Part shown: positions 51,290 to 60,257 of the stretch, piece by piece
Layout: every line of letters begins with the position of its first letter
Numbering within the stretch: the first letter of the stretch is position 1
Source: CAIKMD01 sp963729935
GTDB taxonomy: Bacteria > Pseudomonadota > Alphaproteobacteria > ATCC43930 > CGMCC-115725
DNA: 64,000 bases
Direction: 5' to 3'
NCBI GenBank assembly: GCA_963729935.1
Contig: CAVSPW010000002.1
Coordinates: 434,001-498,000, forward strand
Position numbers and translations under genes: made by a program
The notes under the pieces: generated by a model
The model's input: the letters and a program-made list of their open reading frames with translations, nothing else
Told to the model about the DNA's origin: nothing
Databases searched by the model: none

Positions 51290-53835
51290 TGGCGCCCGAT
51301 TCAACGGTCGCAGCCGGCACCGATCAGCGGAGCGCGACCGAGCGCGTGCCGATCCGCGTGCGGGGCAAATTCTTCTTCGCGGGCGAAGAAAAGTTCTTCA
51401 TCAAGGGCGTGACCTACGGACCCTTTGCCCCGGGCTCCCATGGCAGCCAGTTCCCCGAGCGGGAAGTCGCCGCGCGCGACTTCGCGCTGATGGCTGAAGC
51501 GGGCGTCAATACGGTGCGCGTCTTCACCGTTCCGCCGCTCTGGCTTTTGGATCTTGCCGATGATCAGGGCCTGAAGATGCTGGTCGGCATCCCCTGGTCG
51601 CAGCACATCACCTTCCTCGACGATCCAACGGTCGCGCGCGAGGTCGAGCGTACCGTCATCGAGACGGTCAAGAGCATGAACCGCCATCCGGCGATCTTCG
51701 CCTATCTCGTCGGCAACGAGATCCCGCCCGACATGGTGCGCTGGCACGGACCGGGACGCGTGCGCGCGTTTCTCAAACGCCTCGTCGGCCTCATCAAGGA
51801 ATTCGACGCCGAGCGGCTCGTCAGCTACGCCAACTTCCCCTCGACCGAATATCTCACCATCGACTTCACAGATTTCCTCTGCTTCAACGTCTACCTCCAT
51901 CAGGAAGGGGCGTTCCGCCGCTACGTCTCGCGCCTCCATAACCTCGCGGTTGACCGCCCGCTGGTCCTGACCGAGTTCGGCATCGATTCGATGCGGGAAG
52001 GCGCCGAAGAGCAGGCGAGGATCCTCACTTGGCAGCTGCGCACGGCTTTCGAGATGGGCGTGGCGGGCGCTTTCGTCTTCGCCTGGACGGATGAATGGTT
52101 CACCGGCGGGCACCTGATCGAGGATTGGGCCTTCGGCCTGGTCGACCGCTCGCGCCAACCCAAGCCCGCCTTCGCCGCGGTGCAGGCGCGCTATCGCGGC
52201 GCAATTCCGCCGCAACTGCCGCGCACCCCGCGCGTCTCGGTGGTGGTGTGCACCTACAACGCCGAGCGCACCCTCGCACCCTGTCTTGAATCGCTCGCGA
52301 AGCTCAACTATCCCGATTACGAGGTGATCGTCGTCAATGACGGCTCGACCGATGGCAGTCTTGCGATCGCCGAGCACTACGGCTATTGCCGCATCATCTC
52401 GCAACCCAACAAGGGCTTGAGCGTGGCGCGCAACGTCGGCGCCGAGAACGCCACGGGCGAGATCATCGCTTATACCGACAGCGATTGCGTCGCGGACCCC
52501 GATTGGCTTGCCTATCTGATCGCGAAGATGGAAATCTCCGATCTCGCCGCTTGCGGGGGACCGAATTTTCCTCCGCCCGAGGACAGTCTGGTGCCGGCGG
52601 CCGTCGCGGTTTCGCCCGGCGGGCCGACCCATGTGCTGCTCTCGGACGATGTCGCCGAACACATTGCCGGGTGCAACATGGCCTTTCGGCGCGACGCGCT
52701 GCTGCGCTTGGGAGGCTTCGACCCGATCTATCGCGCGGCCGGCGACGATGTCGATATCTGTTGGCGCTTTCAAGACGCGGGCTACGTCATCGGCTTCAGC
52801 CCGGCGGCGGTGGTCTGGCATTTCCGCCGCAATACGGTGAAAGCCTATCTCGGCCAGCAACGCGGCTACGGCAAAGCCGAGGCGCTCGTCTACTCGAAGC
52901 ATCCGATCCGCTTCAACCTCTTCGGCCAGGCGAAATGGCTCGGCCGGATCTATGGCGACCTCTCGGCCGCGCTCTTGTTGTCGCGCCGGCCGGTGATCTA
53001 TTCGGGCGTGTTCGGTCGCGGCCTGTTTCAGACGCTCTACGAGCCACCCTCCTCGCTCGCCCAGTTTCTGCCGCTCACTTTCGAGTGGAACGTGGTGGCG
53101 ATCGTCCTCGCCCTGGTGGGGCTCCTCGCCGGCGGCTGGATGCTGCTGTTCGTCGTGCCGCTCGCGGTCACCTGGGTCCTGTGCATCAACGGCGCCTTGC
53201 GCGCTCCGATCGACAAGCGCTTCCGCGGCATCAAGGCGCGCGGGCTCGTCGCGCTGCTGATCTATCTCGGACCCATTCTGCGCGGCTGGGAACGGCTCAA
53301 ATGGCGCTGGCGCGAGATGAAGACCGCGGATTCGACCGGCGGGCTCGACCAGACCATGCAGGAACCGCGCGTCGATTGGCGCAGGCGCGCGTTCTACCTC
53401 TCTTATTGGAGCGAGAAGAGCGACGAGAAGGAAACCCTGATCGGCGAGTTGCTGCGTTTCCTCGCGCCGCAGAAATATTTCATCCAGGCCGACCAGGGCT
53501 GGAACGACTGGGATCTCAAGATCGCGCGCGGATTGTGGAGCCGCGCCTATGTGCTCGTCTGCACCGAGAATCATGGCGGCGAGAAGCGGTTGCTGCGCGT
53601 GCGCTGCGCCATGCGGCTGTCGCGGTTCTCCGCCTTCGTGCTTCGCGCCTACGCGATCGCGACCGCGGCCGCACTCATTCTCGATGCGCCGGGCTGGGCC
53701 GCAATGGTGGGGATCCTCGGCATCGCGCAGGGCGCGCTGATCGCCTACCGCACGGTCGAATTCGGCCGCCTCATGCATCGCATCGTCGAAACCGTGGCAA
53801 AGCGACAGAACCTCACGCCGGTCAAGCCAAGCTGA
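51289..53835 (+). CDS. Glycoside hydrolase-like / family 2 glycosyltransferase fusion, membrane-bound
   Basis: An 848-residue fusion. Residues 20-300 form a TIM-barrel glycoside hydrolase-like domain of the GH2/GH5 clan: GVTYGPFAPGSHG, VGNEIPPD with the acid/base Glu144, and VLTEFGIDS with the putative nucleophile Glu229. Residues 313-560 form a GT2 domain with CTYNAERTL, NDGSTDGS (350-357), the DSD metal motif (397-399), GDDVD and QQRGYG. Hydrophobic helices lie at about 600-635, with a conserved C-terminal region and two more near 800-830. It probably polymerises or trims a beta-glucan at the inner membrane. It starts one base inside the galE stop and is followed by an ABC exporter. Confidence 0.9.
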   Translation: MAPDSTVAAGTDQRSATERVPIRVRGKFFFAGEEKFFIKGVTYGPFAPGSHGSQFPEREVAARDFALMAEAGVNTVRVFTVPPLWLLDLADDQGLKMLVGIPWSQHITFLDDPTVAREVERTVIETVKSMNRHPAIFAYLVGNEIPPDMVRWHGPGRVRAFLKRLVGLIKEFDAERLVSYANFPSTEYLTIDFTDFLCFNVYLHQEGAFRRYVSRLHNLAVDRPLVLTEFGIDSMREGAEEQARILTWQLRTAFEMGVAGAFVFAWTDEWFTGGHLIEDWAFGLVDRSRQPKPAFAAVQARYRGAIPPQLPRTPRVSVVVCTYNAERTLAPCLESLAKLNYPDYEVIVVNDGSTDGSLAIAEHYGYCRIISQPNKGLSVARNVGAENATGEIIAYTDSDCVADPDWLAYLIAKMEISDLAACGGPNFPPPEDSLVPAAVAVSPGGPTHVLLSDDVAEHIAGCNMAFRRDALLRLGGFDPIYRAAGDDVDICWRFQDAGYVIGFSPAAVVWHFRRNTVKAYLGQQRGYGKAEALVYSKHPIRFNLFGQAKWLGRIYGDLSAALLLSRRPVIYSGVFGRGLFQTLYEPPSSLAQFLPLTFEWNVVAIVLALVGLLAGGWMLLFVVPLAVTWVLCINGALRAPIDKRFRGIKARGLVALLIYLGPILRGWERLKWRWREMKTADSTGGLDQTMQEPRVDWRRRAFYLSYWSEKSDEKETLIGELLRFLAPQKYFIQADQGWNDWDLKIARGLWSRAYVLVCTENHGGEKRLLRVRCAMRLSRFSAFVLRAYAIATAAALILDAPGWAAMVGILGIAQGALIAYRTVEFGRLMHRIVETVAKRQNLTPVKPS

Positions 53836-53845
53836 GGCGCCGGCG

Positions 53846-55648
53846 ATGAACAGCCTCGCCTGGAAGCTGTTGCCCTATCTGCGTCCTTATAAAGGGCGCA
53901 TCGTCTGGGCGCTTCTGCAAATCTTCTTGATCTCCGGCTTCGAGCTTTTGAAGCCCTGGCCGCTGCAACTCGTGATCGACGACGTCCTGGGCGGCCAGAC
54001 CCCGCACTTGACCTGGCTCGGCGGCATGACGACGGCGGCGCTTCTGGCCTTCGCCTGCATCGGGCTCGTCGTCATCAATCTCGGCTCCGGGCTGCTGGCC
54101 TTGCTGCACAACGTCACGACGATCGGGGTCGGCCAAAGCATGGTCAACGATCTGCGCGGCGCGCTTTACGCGCATCTGCAGCGCCTGTCGCTCGCCTTCC
54201 ACAGCCGGCAGAAAGTCGGCGATCTGATGTATCGCATCACCGCCGACAGCTTTGCGGTGCAAACCGTGATCATGAACGGCATCCTGCCGATCGTTTCGGC
54301 CCTCATTCTCCTCGCGGGAATGCTGGTCGTGCTCATTCCGCTCGACCCCATGCTGACCCTGGTCTCGCTCACGATCGTGCCGCTGCTTTTTGCGCTCATC
54401 GCCATCTTCAACCGCAAGATCACCGAGGTCGCGACCGAGGTGCGCGACCGCGAGAGCCACGTCTACACGCTCGTCCAATGGGCGATGAGCTCGATCAAGG
54501 TCGTCCAAGCCTTCACCAAGGAAGAGGAGGAATACCGCCGCTTCATGGGCGCGAGCCGCGCCAGCCTCGGCGCGACCTTGCGGCTCTACAGCTGGCAGAC
54601 GCTCTATTCCGGCATGGTCAACGCGCTGATCGCGGCGGGCACGGCGCTCGTCGTCTATGTCGGCGCGCGTTCGGTGTTAAGCGGGAGCCTTTCGCTCGGC
54701 GAACTCATCGTCTTCATCTCCTACCTCGCCCAGCTTTACAACCCGGTGAACCAGATCACGCAAAGCTGGGGCCTGATCGCCGGCGCGCGGATCGGCGCGC
54801 GGCGCTGCTTCGAGGTGCTCGACACCGAGCCGGATCTGAAGGACGGCACGCGGAACTTTCCCTCCGAAGGCGCCACCGGCGCGATCGCCTGGCGGCACGT
54901 CGCCTTCCGCTACCGCGAAGAGATGCCGGTACTCAACGACATCGACCTCGAAGTGCAGCCGGGCGCGAAGGTGGCGCTGGTCGGCGCGACCGGCGCCGGT
55001 AAGTCGACCATGATGGGGCTCTTGCCGCGCTTCTTCGATCCAAGCGCGGGCACGGTCCTCATCGACGGCGTCGACGCGCGCGACTACCGTCTCAAATCGT
55101 TGCGCCAGCAAATCGCCATGGTGCTGCAGCCGCCCTTGGTCTTCCCGATGTCGGTGCGCGACAACATCGCCTATGGCCGGCCCGATGCGAGCGACGCCGA
55201 GATCGAGGAAGCCGCCCGGCTCGCGCGCATCGACGCGCTCGTCGAATCCCTGCCCCAGGGTTACGACACGGTGCTGGGCGACACCGCGACCTTGTCGGAG
55301 GGCGAAAAGCAGCGCCTCACGATCGCGCGCGCGATCCTGCGCAACGCGCCGATCCTCATTCTCGACGAGCCGACCTCGGCGCTCGACGTCGAGACCGAAG
55401 CCATGGTGATGGAAGGGATCGGACGGCTCGCCCAGGGCCGCACCACCTTCATCATCGCCCATCGCCTATCGACCGTGCGCAGTGCCGATCTCATCCTCGT
55501 CCTGCGCGAAGGCAGAATCGCGGAACGCGGCAGCTTCGCCGAATTGATGCGCAAGGGCGGGATCTTCAGCGAACTTTACAACACCCAATTCCTCGACAGC
55601 CCGAGGGCAAGCGAGAGCCAGGCCTCCACCTCCGCCCAGCCTTCGTAG
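53846..55648 (+). CDS. ABC transporter, fused permease and ATPase (exporter half)
   Basis: A 600-residue half-transporter. Six helices occupy about residues 15-310. The ATPase has Walker A GATGAGKST (380-388), Q-loop MVLQPPLVF, signature LSEGEKQRL (483-491), Walker B ILILDEPTSALD (503-514) and the switch histidine in IIAHRL. It is a homodimeric exporter of the MsbA/NdvA type. It begins ten bases after the GH-GT2 gene, so the glucan or glycolipid product is the likely cargo. The 3' end overlaps the terC-like gene by 73 bases on the opposite strand. Confidence 0.94.
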   Translation: MNSLAWKLLPYLRPYKGRIVWALLQIFLISGFELLKPWPLQLVIDDVLGGQTPHLTWLGGMTTAALLAFACIGLVVINLGSGLLALLHNVTTIGVGQSMVNDLRGALYAHLQRLSLAFHSRQKVGDLMYRITADSFAVQTVIMNGILPIVSALILLAGMLVVLIPLDPMLTLVSLTIVPLLFALIAIFNRKITEVATEVRDRESHVYTLVQWAMSSIKVVQAFTKEEEEYRRFMGASRASLGATLRLYSWQTLYSGMVNALIAAGTALVVYVGARSVLSGSLSLGELIVFISYLAQLYNPVNQITQSWGLIAGARIGARRCFEVLDTEPDLKDGTRNFPSEGATGAIAWRHVAFRYREEMPVLNDIDLEVQPGAKVALVGATGAGKSTMMGLLPRFFDPSAGTVLIDGVDARDYRLKSLRQQIAMVLQPPLVFPMSVRDNIAYGRPDASDAEIEEAARLARIDALVESLPQGYDTVLGDTATLSEGEKQRLTIARAILRNAPILILDEPTSALDVETEAMVMEGIGRLAQGRTTFIIAHRLSTVRSADLILVLREGRIAERGSFAELMRKGGIFSELYNTQFLDSPRASESQASTSAQPS

Positions 55649-56211
55649 ATCATCCGCAGCGCAACGAAGGTCACGATCAAGAGGCCGATCCAGGCGACCC
55701 AGCGGTGCCGCGCGATCAGCCGCGCCATCAGCTCCGACGCCACGCCCATCAGCGCAACCGACAAGGCGAGGCCGCTGACCAGCACCCAGAAATGGTCGCG
55801 CGCCGTGCCCGCGACCGCGAGCACGTTGTCGAGCGACATCGACAGATCGGCCAGCACGACCTGGATCACGGCTTGGGGGAAGCTCTTGGGTTTCCCGGCC
55901 GGTTTGGGCGACTCTGCCTTCCCGCCCGAAACCTCGCCGGAGACGAGATCGCGATAGAATTTCCACGCAACCCAAAGCAGCAAGAATCCGCCCGCGAGCG
56001 TCAGCCCGATGATGGCGAGCAGCTCGATCACGACGCTCGCCAGCGCGATACGCAGCACGGTGGCGGCGAGAATTCCCCACAGAATGATCTGACGGCGGCG
56101 CCGCGGCTCGAATCCCGATGCCGCCATCCCGACGACGATCGCGTTGTCGCCGGCGAGGACAACGTCGATCACGACAACCGAAACGAAGGCGCCGAGCCCG
56201 CCTAGCACCAT
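55576..56211 (-). CDS. TerC family integral membrane protein
   Basis: A 211-residue protein with about six or seven helices and the two TerC aspartate motifs: VVVIDVVLAGDNAIVVGMA and VQ-type VLADLSMSLDNVLAVAG. These hydrophilic residues inside membrane helices suggest metal ion transport. The YjbE-like subgroup exports manganese or protects exported metalloenzymes; which applies here is unknown. It converges on and overlaps the ABC transporter gene by 73 bases. Confidence 0.93.
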   Translation of the reverse strand: MVLGGLGAFVSVVVIDVVLAGDNAIVVGMAASGFEPRRRRQIILWGILAATVLRIALASVVIELLAIIGLTLAGGFLLLWVAWKFYRDLVSGEVSGGKAESPKPAGKPKSFPQAVIQVVLADLSMSLDNVLAVAGTARDHFWVLVSGLALSVALMGVASELMARLIARHRWVAWIGLLIVTFVALRMIYEGWAEVEAWLSLALGLSRNWVL

Positions 56212-56376
56212 GCCGCCATCCGCGGGAGAGAATGCAACGGCCGCTTCATCGCATCGCAGCCAAACCGTTTGTCACGCGACGCCCAGTCAGCAGGACGCCG
56301 ATCGCGATGATCGGCGCATTTCCAGCGACCATCAAGCTTCTTGAGATACGAGTGGCGCGCTATCGCCCGACGGGCC

Positions 56377-57636
56377 TCATTTCAGAGCCGCCGCGAACGG
56401 ATAGATCAGACGGCCGGATTCGTATTTTGCCGGCGCCAGCACGGTCATGTGCGCCGGATCCGTGAATTGGTCGATCGATTTCGCGGTGATGTCGTGATAT
56501 TGCACGACCAAGAGGCGCCCTTCGTTCCATTCGCCTTCGGGACCGAAGGTCATGTCGCCCCAGACCGTCTTGATCGTGTGACTGTGCAGGTAAGCGGCGA
56601 TCTTGTCCTGATCGAGGCTTTCCGTGGCCTTCACGGCCTCGCCCAAGACCTGCACCTGCGCATAGGCCGTCGGCACCATGCTGTAGCCGAGCGGATCGAG
56701 GCCCTCTTGCTTGGCCTCGGCCTGGTAGCGTTTGAGCACGCTTTCGATGCCCGGGAACATCAAGGTGGCAACAGGAATCCAATTCTCGTAGCCGACGACG
56801 CCGTTGAGCAACGGCCCAAGCTGCATCTTGATCGAGACGTTGTTCAACCCCACCGTCGCGCCGCCGAACATCTTCGGCTTGTAGCCGATCTCATTGACGG
56901 CGCGCAGGATGCCGACCGAATCCTGAGGATAGGAGGCGAGATACACGATGTCCGGATTGGCCGCCTGAATCGCGCGTATGATGGGACCGTAATCCGCCGT
57001 CGAAGGCGGATAGGCCTTGTCGTAGACGACCTTCAGGCCCGCGGCGGCGGCGTTTTTTCGCGTCGCGGCCAGAACGCCTTGCGAAAACTCAATGTCGGCG
57101 CCGAGAAGCGCGATCGTCGTCGGCTTGGGCTTCTGCTGCATCGCCACCGCCAAGAATCCTTCGGAAAAAACGTCTTCCGGATGCGGCCCGGCATTCGTCA
57201 TCGAAAAATATTTTCCGTAATGGAAATTGCTGTTGATGTTGATCGCGGACAATCCGACGATGACTTTGCCGTGCTCCATCACCGTGGCCATGGCGGGCGC
57301 GGTCTGCACCGTCGAATAAGGGCTGACGACGAGATCGACCTTGTCGATGTCGAGGAGCTTCGTGTAGATCGCGGGGACGTTGGCGGGGCTGCTTTGATCG
57401 TCGTAATAGACGAGCTGCACCGGTCGGCCGAGCAAGCCGCCCGCCGCGTTGACATCGCTCTCCCACAGCTTTTGCGCGGCGAGGGCGACGCGACCCGTAT
57501 TCGCCAGCGACCCCGTCAATGACATGCTGAAGCCGAGCTTGATCGGCTCTGCCGCCATTGCCGCGGGCGCGACGAGCGCCGCGAAGACACCGACCGCGGC
57601 GGCTGCGATCGATTTTCCGTTCAGTCCCCCGAACAT
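56377..57636 (-). CDS. ABC transporter substrate-binding protein (LivK/amide-urea type)
   Basis: A 419-residue periplasmic binding protein. The signal peptide has SIAAAAVGVFAALVAPAAMA with cleavage near residue 29. The type I periplasmic binding fold starts EPIKLGFSMSLTGSLANTGR and continues with VNAAGGLLGRPVQLVYYDDQ and VDLVVSPYSTVQTAPAMATV. The ATG at 57636 follows ACGGGAGCACACA. No LivH, LivM, LivG or LivF genes are next to it, so it is an orphan receptor or uses permeases encoded elsewhere. The ligand is unknown. Confidence 0.94.
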   Translation of the reverse strand: MFGGLNGKSIAAAAVGVFAALVAPAAMAAEPIKLGFSMSLTGSLANTGRVALAAQKLWESDVNAAGGLLGRPVQLVYYDDQSSPANVPAIYTKLLDIDKVDLVVSPYSTVQTAPAMATVMEHGKVIVGLSAININSNFHYGKYFSMTNAGPHPEDVFSEGFLAVAMQQKPKPTTIALLGADIEFSQGVLAATRKNAAAAGLKVVYDKAYPPSTADYGPIIRAIQAANPDIVYLASYPQDSVGILRAVNEIGYKPKMFGGATVGLNNVSIKMQLGPLLNGVVGYENWIPVATLMFPGIESVLKRYQAEAKQEGLDPLGYSMVPTAYAQVQVLGEAVKATESLDQDKIAAYLHSHTIKTVWGDMTFGPEGEWNEGRLLVVQYHDITAKSIDQFTDPAHMTVLAPAKYESGRLIYPFAAALK

Positions 57637-57796
57637 TGTGTGCTCCCGTTGAAATATCGTGTTGCGCAGATCAATGAGCCGACAACATGGCCTCGATGCG
57701 CGACAATTCGCCGGACGATAGCGCGAAGCATCGGTCGCGGCCATCAATTGTTAAGGCTTTGCGCCGACACTTGGCCTCTTCATCAGGAGGTCGTTT

Positions 57797-58711
57797 ATGG
57801 CGTTTCATCGCCCTTCGTTCCGGCTCGCCGACCCGTTGAGCCCTCGGGTCGCTCAGGCTAGCGCGGGCGGCATCGATCCCCAGCCGCAAACCGCGCGCGC
57901 GGCGAGTGATCCCGGCGCGCCGACCCGCGAATGGCCAAGCGATGAGCGCGGAATCCTCACCGAGGTGTTTCGTAGCCACGCCCTGCCGGCGAGCTTGATC
58001 GAGCGGCTTATCGGCTTTGCGATGGCGCCGGCGCATGCGCCGCGCCCGGTCGACCGCCTCGCGATTGCGCTTGCCGCGCATTTCAATTTTTTGCCGGTCG
58101 AAGAGACCCTGCAGGCGCCGATACTGCTCTATGGCTTGCCCGGCGCCGGCGTCAGCACCCTCGCGGCCAAGCTCGCGGCACGCTTTGACGAGCGGCAAAT
58201 CCTGGTCGTTGCAACCGAGACGCGCGGCGGCGAAACCGCGCAACTCGAGGAACAACTCGAGGTTCTCGACCTGCCCTTGGCGGTCGCGTCGGACCTGGCC
58301 TCGCTGCGCTCAACCGTCGCCACCGCCGATGGGCGCATGGTGATCATCGATGGCGGGAGATTCGAACCGGCCGACGCCGCCAGCACCAAGCGTATCGGAA
58401 GCTTCCTCGACGCGGCCTGCGCGCAGGGAATGCTCGTGCTGCCCGCCGATGCGGGAAACGACGAGGCCGCCGCCCAAGCCTTGGCCGCCTCTCAGCTCGG
58501 CACGCGACGTATGATGGTCACGAAATTGGACACGGTTCGCTGTCTCGGCTCGGCGCTGGTGGCGGCCGATGTCGCGAAGCTTGCGCTCGTCGCCGCCAGC
58601 ATCACCCCGCATTACGCCTTCGGCTTGCGCAGCCTCACGCCCGAGAACCTGGCACGCCGGCTGACCGCTTCGGCAATGCGCGCCGAACGTTGGCGCGCGG
58701 CGCCGCTCTAG
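57797..58711 (+). CDS. FlhF/SRP-GTPase-like protein with degenerate P-loop
   Basis: A 304-residue protein. After a disordered N-terminus, residues 108-290 follow the SRP/FlhF GTPase order. G1 is GLPGAGVST (113-121), with Val in place of the essential Lys. The G2-like segment is TRGGETAQLEEQLEVLDLPL, where FlhF has a DTYRxGAxEQL block. G3 is IIDGGRFEP (183-191) instead of DTAG, and G4 is VTKLDTVRCLGSAL (241-254). The C-terminal GLRSLTPENLARRL matches the family. GTP binding by the usual route is doubtful. The ATG at 57797 follows AGGAGGTCGTTT, a near-perfect ribosome binding site. No flagellar genes are nearby. Confidence 0.8.
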   Translation: MAFHRPSFRLADPLSPRVAQASAGGIDPQPQTARAASDPGAPTREWPSDERGILTEVFRSHALPASLIERLIGFAMAPAHAPRPVDRLAIALAAHFNFLPVEETLQAPILLYGLPGAGVSTLAAKLAARFDERQILVVATETRGGETAQLEEQLEVLDLPLAVASDLASLRSTVATADGRMVIIDGGRFEPADAASTKRIGSFLDAACAQGMLVLPADAGNDEAAAQALAASQLGTRRMMVTKLDTVRCLGSALVAADVAKLALVAASITPHYAFGLRSLTPENLARRLTASAMRAERWRAAPL

Positions 58712-58774
58712 GAAAATCGATCTTTTCGGACCTGCCGCACCGGTTCACCGGCGCACGTCCATGATAGGCTGCGT

Positions 58775-59227
58775 TCAGTCCGCGCAGTTTGGATAGGATT
58801 TGCGCTCCTCGGCCGCTTGGCTCGCGACAAAGTGGCGAAACTCCTCTTTGCCAAACTTAACCGCCCGGGCCAGGAAATCGGCTGCGTTGCCGCAAAGCTT
58901 GTCGAGCGGCTCCTGCCCCGTGGTAAGGGCGACCTGATTGGCGATGCGCGTGAGGAAGCGGTCGAAGGCGTCTTCGGGCCGACGGCCGTTGATCCGGCGG
59001 AAATAGTCGATCAGCTGATGCTGATAGGCCGAAATGACCGCCGCATTGCGATGAACGAACTCGCTATAGGAATTGCTGCGGCAGGAATCGCTCAACACCA
59101 TCAACTTCGCCTGATAGCGCACGGCCTGATCGGCCTCGATCTCGCTGGCCTTGTAACATTGGGGCGCGGCATTCGCGGTGGCGATGGCGCCCAGCATGAT
59201 GAAAGCCGCAATTCCCGACCTGATCAT
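58775..59227 (-). CDS. Small secreted protein with four cysteines
   Basis: A 150-residue protein with a signal peptide (MIRSGIAAFIMLGAIATANA). The mature part is helical and has four cysteines, in APQCYKA, SDSCRS, DKLCGN and a C-terminal NCAD, which could form two disulfides in the periplasm. I know similar proteins only as conserved hypotheticals of alphaproteobacteria. The ATG at 59227 overlaps the dedA stop (ATGA), so the two are translationally coupled. A longer open frame upstream to 60052 is antisense-phase noise over dedA. Confidence 0.82.
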   Translation of the reverse strand: MIRSGIAAFIMLGAIATANAAPQCYKASEIEADQAVRYQAKLMVLSDSCRSNSYSEFVHRNAAVISAYQHQLIDYFRRINGRRPEDAFDRFLTRIANQVALTTGQEPLDKLCGNAADFLARAVKFGKEEFRHFVASQAAEERKSYPNCAD

Positions 59228-59901
59228 GAGCCTCGCTTCGCGCTGGGGGGCGTGCGGCCGGCGGCAATTTTCGCCGTCGCGACCGGTGCGGGCGACGGAT
59301 GAAGCGGCCGATGATGAGCCGGCGCCGATTTGCGCCGGTGCCGCCGGTGCAGGCGATGGGCGAAGTGGCCGACGATCAGAACGATGGCGAAGATGATGAG
59401 CAGCGATTGGCTGAAGCGCTGGGCGATTTCGCCGACCATGTGCCCAAGCGCGTGGCCGAAGACATAGCCGGCGGCGACGAAGAGCGCCGCCCACAAAACG
59501 GCCGCGATGAAATTGAGAATCATGAAGCGGCGCCAATGGACCCGGCTGATGCCCAGCGCAAAGGACGAGAAATTGCGCACGCCATAGATGAAGCGGAAAG
59601 TGAGGATGAAGCCGGCATCGTAACGGTCGAGCCAAGCCAGTGCCCGGTCGACGCGCTCGCGCCACAGCGGCTGTCGCGCCAAGAGCCGGACGCCGAAATG
59701 GCGGCCGATCCAGAAATAAGTCTGATCGCCGGCGAAGCTGCCGAGCGCGGCGGCAATTATCAGCAGGGGCCAGGCGAGCAAGCCCTGGGACGCGGCGAAG
59801 CCCGCGAAGATGACGAAGGTTTCGCCCTCGAAGAAGGTCCACGCGAACGTCACCAGATACGACAAGATGCCGTGTTCGAGAATGAACTGATGAAAGTCCA
59901 T
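59224..59901 (-). CDS. DedA family membrane protein
   Basis: A 225-residue member of the DedA/SNARE-associated family, flippases for undecaprenyl phosphate or phospholipids. It has FFEGETFVIFAGFAASQGLL, GSFAGDQTYFWIGRHFG and the RFIYGVRNFSSFALGISRVH block with its conserved Arg and Gly, then several helices. The C-terminal 40 residues are His/Arg-rich and probably cytoplasmic. Its stop overlaps the start of the secreted Cys protein. Confidence 0.92.
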   Translation of the reverse strand: MDFHQFILEHGILSYLVTFAWTFFEGETFVIFAGFAASQGLLAWPLLIIAAALGSFAGDQTYFWIGRHFGVRLLARQPLWRERVDRALAWLDRYDAGFILTFRFIYGVRNFSSFALGISRVHWRRFMILNFIAAVLWAALFVAAGYVFGHALGHMVGEIAQRFSQSLLIIFAIVLIVGHFAHRLHRRHRRKSAPAHHRPLHPSPAPVATAKIAAGRTPPSAKRGS

Positions 59902-60257
59902 TACAACGCGTCTCTCCCACGCCGGGCGAAAAAAATCCTAAACGAACCTTGGCCGATGGCGAGCGCCGTTTGAGTCCGAGACTCGCTAAACGGGATAGAT
60001 ACAACCATGACAGGAAAAGGTTAATCCCCCCGTTAGAGTTTGCCGCGCACAATTTTCAGTTATCTTAACACGCGTTTCGTCGTTCGTCGCGACCCGTCTT
60101 CCGCCCTTCCGCGCGCGGTTGCGATGCGAAACGAAATCCCCCGGGTAAGTCGCTAAGACCGACGATCGGATCGCTGCGGAGCATCCGCTGTGTCCCGCGG
60201 CGCGACGCCGGTCCGGCAGGCTTGGGCGCGGCGCGGCTCTCGTCTATGCTCGCCGCC
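59902..60257 (+). other. Divergent intergenic region between dedA and the MFS gene
   Basis: A 356-base region without a supported gene. It includes A/T-richer patches (AAAAAAATCC at 59930-59939 and ACAATTTTCAGTTATCTTAAC split near 60060) likely to hold promoters for both sides. I find no RNA gene, repeat or clear operator. Confidence 0.5.

Noticed and set aside
51301..53778. An 825-codon open frame on the minus strand opposite the GH-GT2 gene
   Set aside because: It has no recognisable domain, and its residues mirror the codon bias of the real gene. Similar long antisense frames occur opposite several GC-rich genes (for example 4143-5477 and 23403-25592).
59228..60052. An extended version of the secreted Cys protein starting at 60052
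   Set aside because: The extension lies over dedA in another phase, and the ATG at 59227 starts a good signal peptide with an ATGA overlap.
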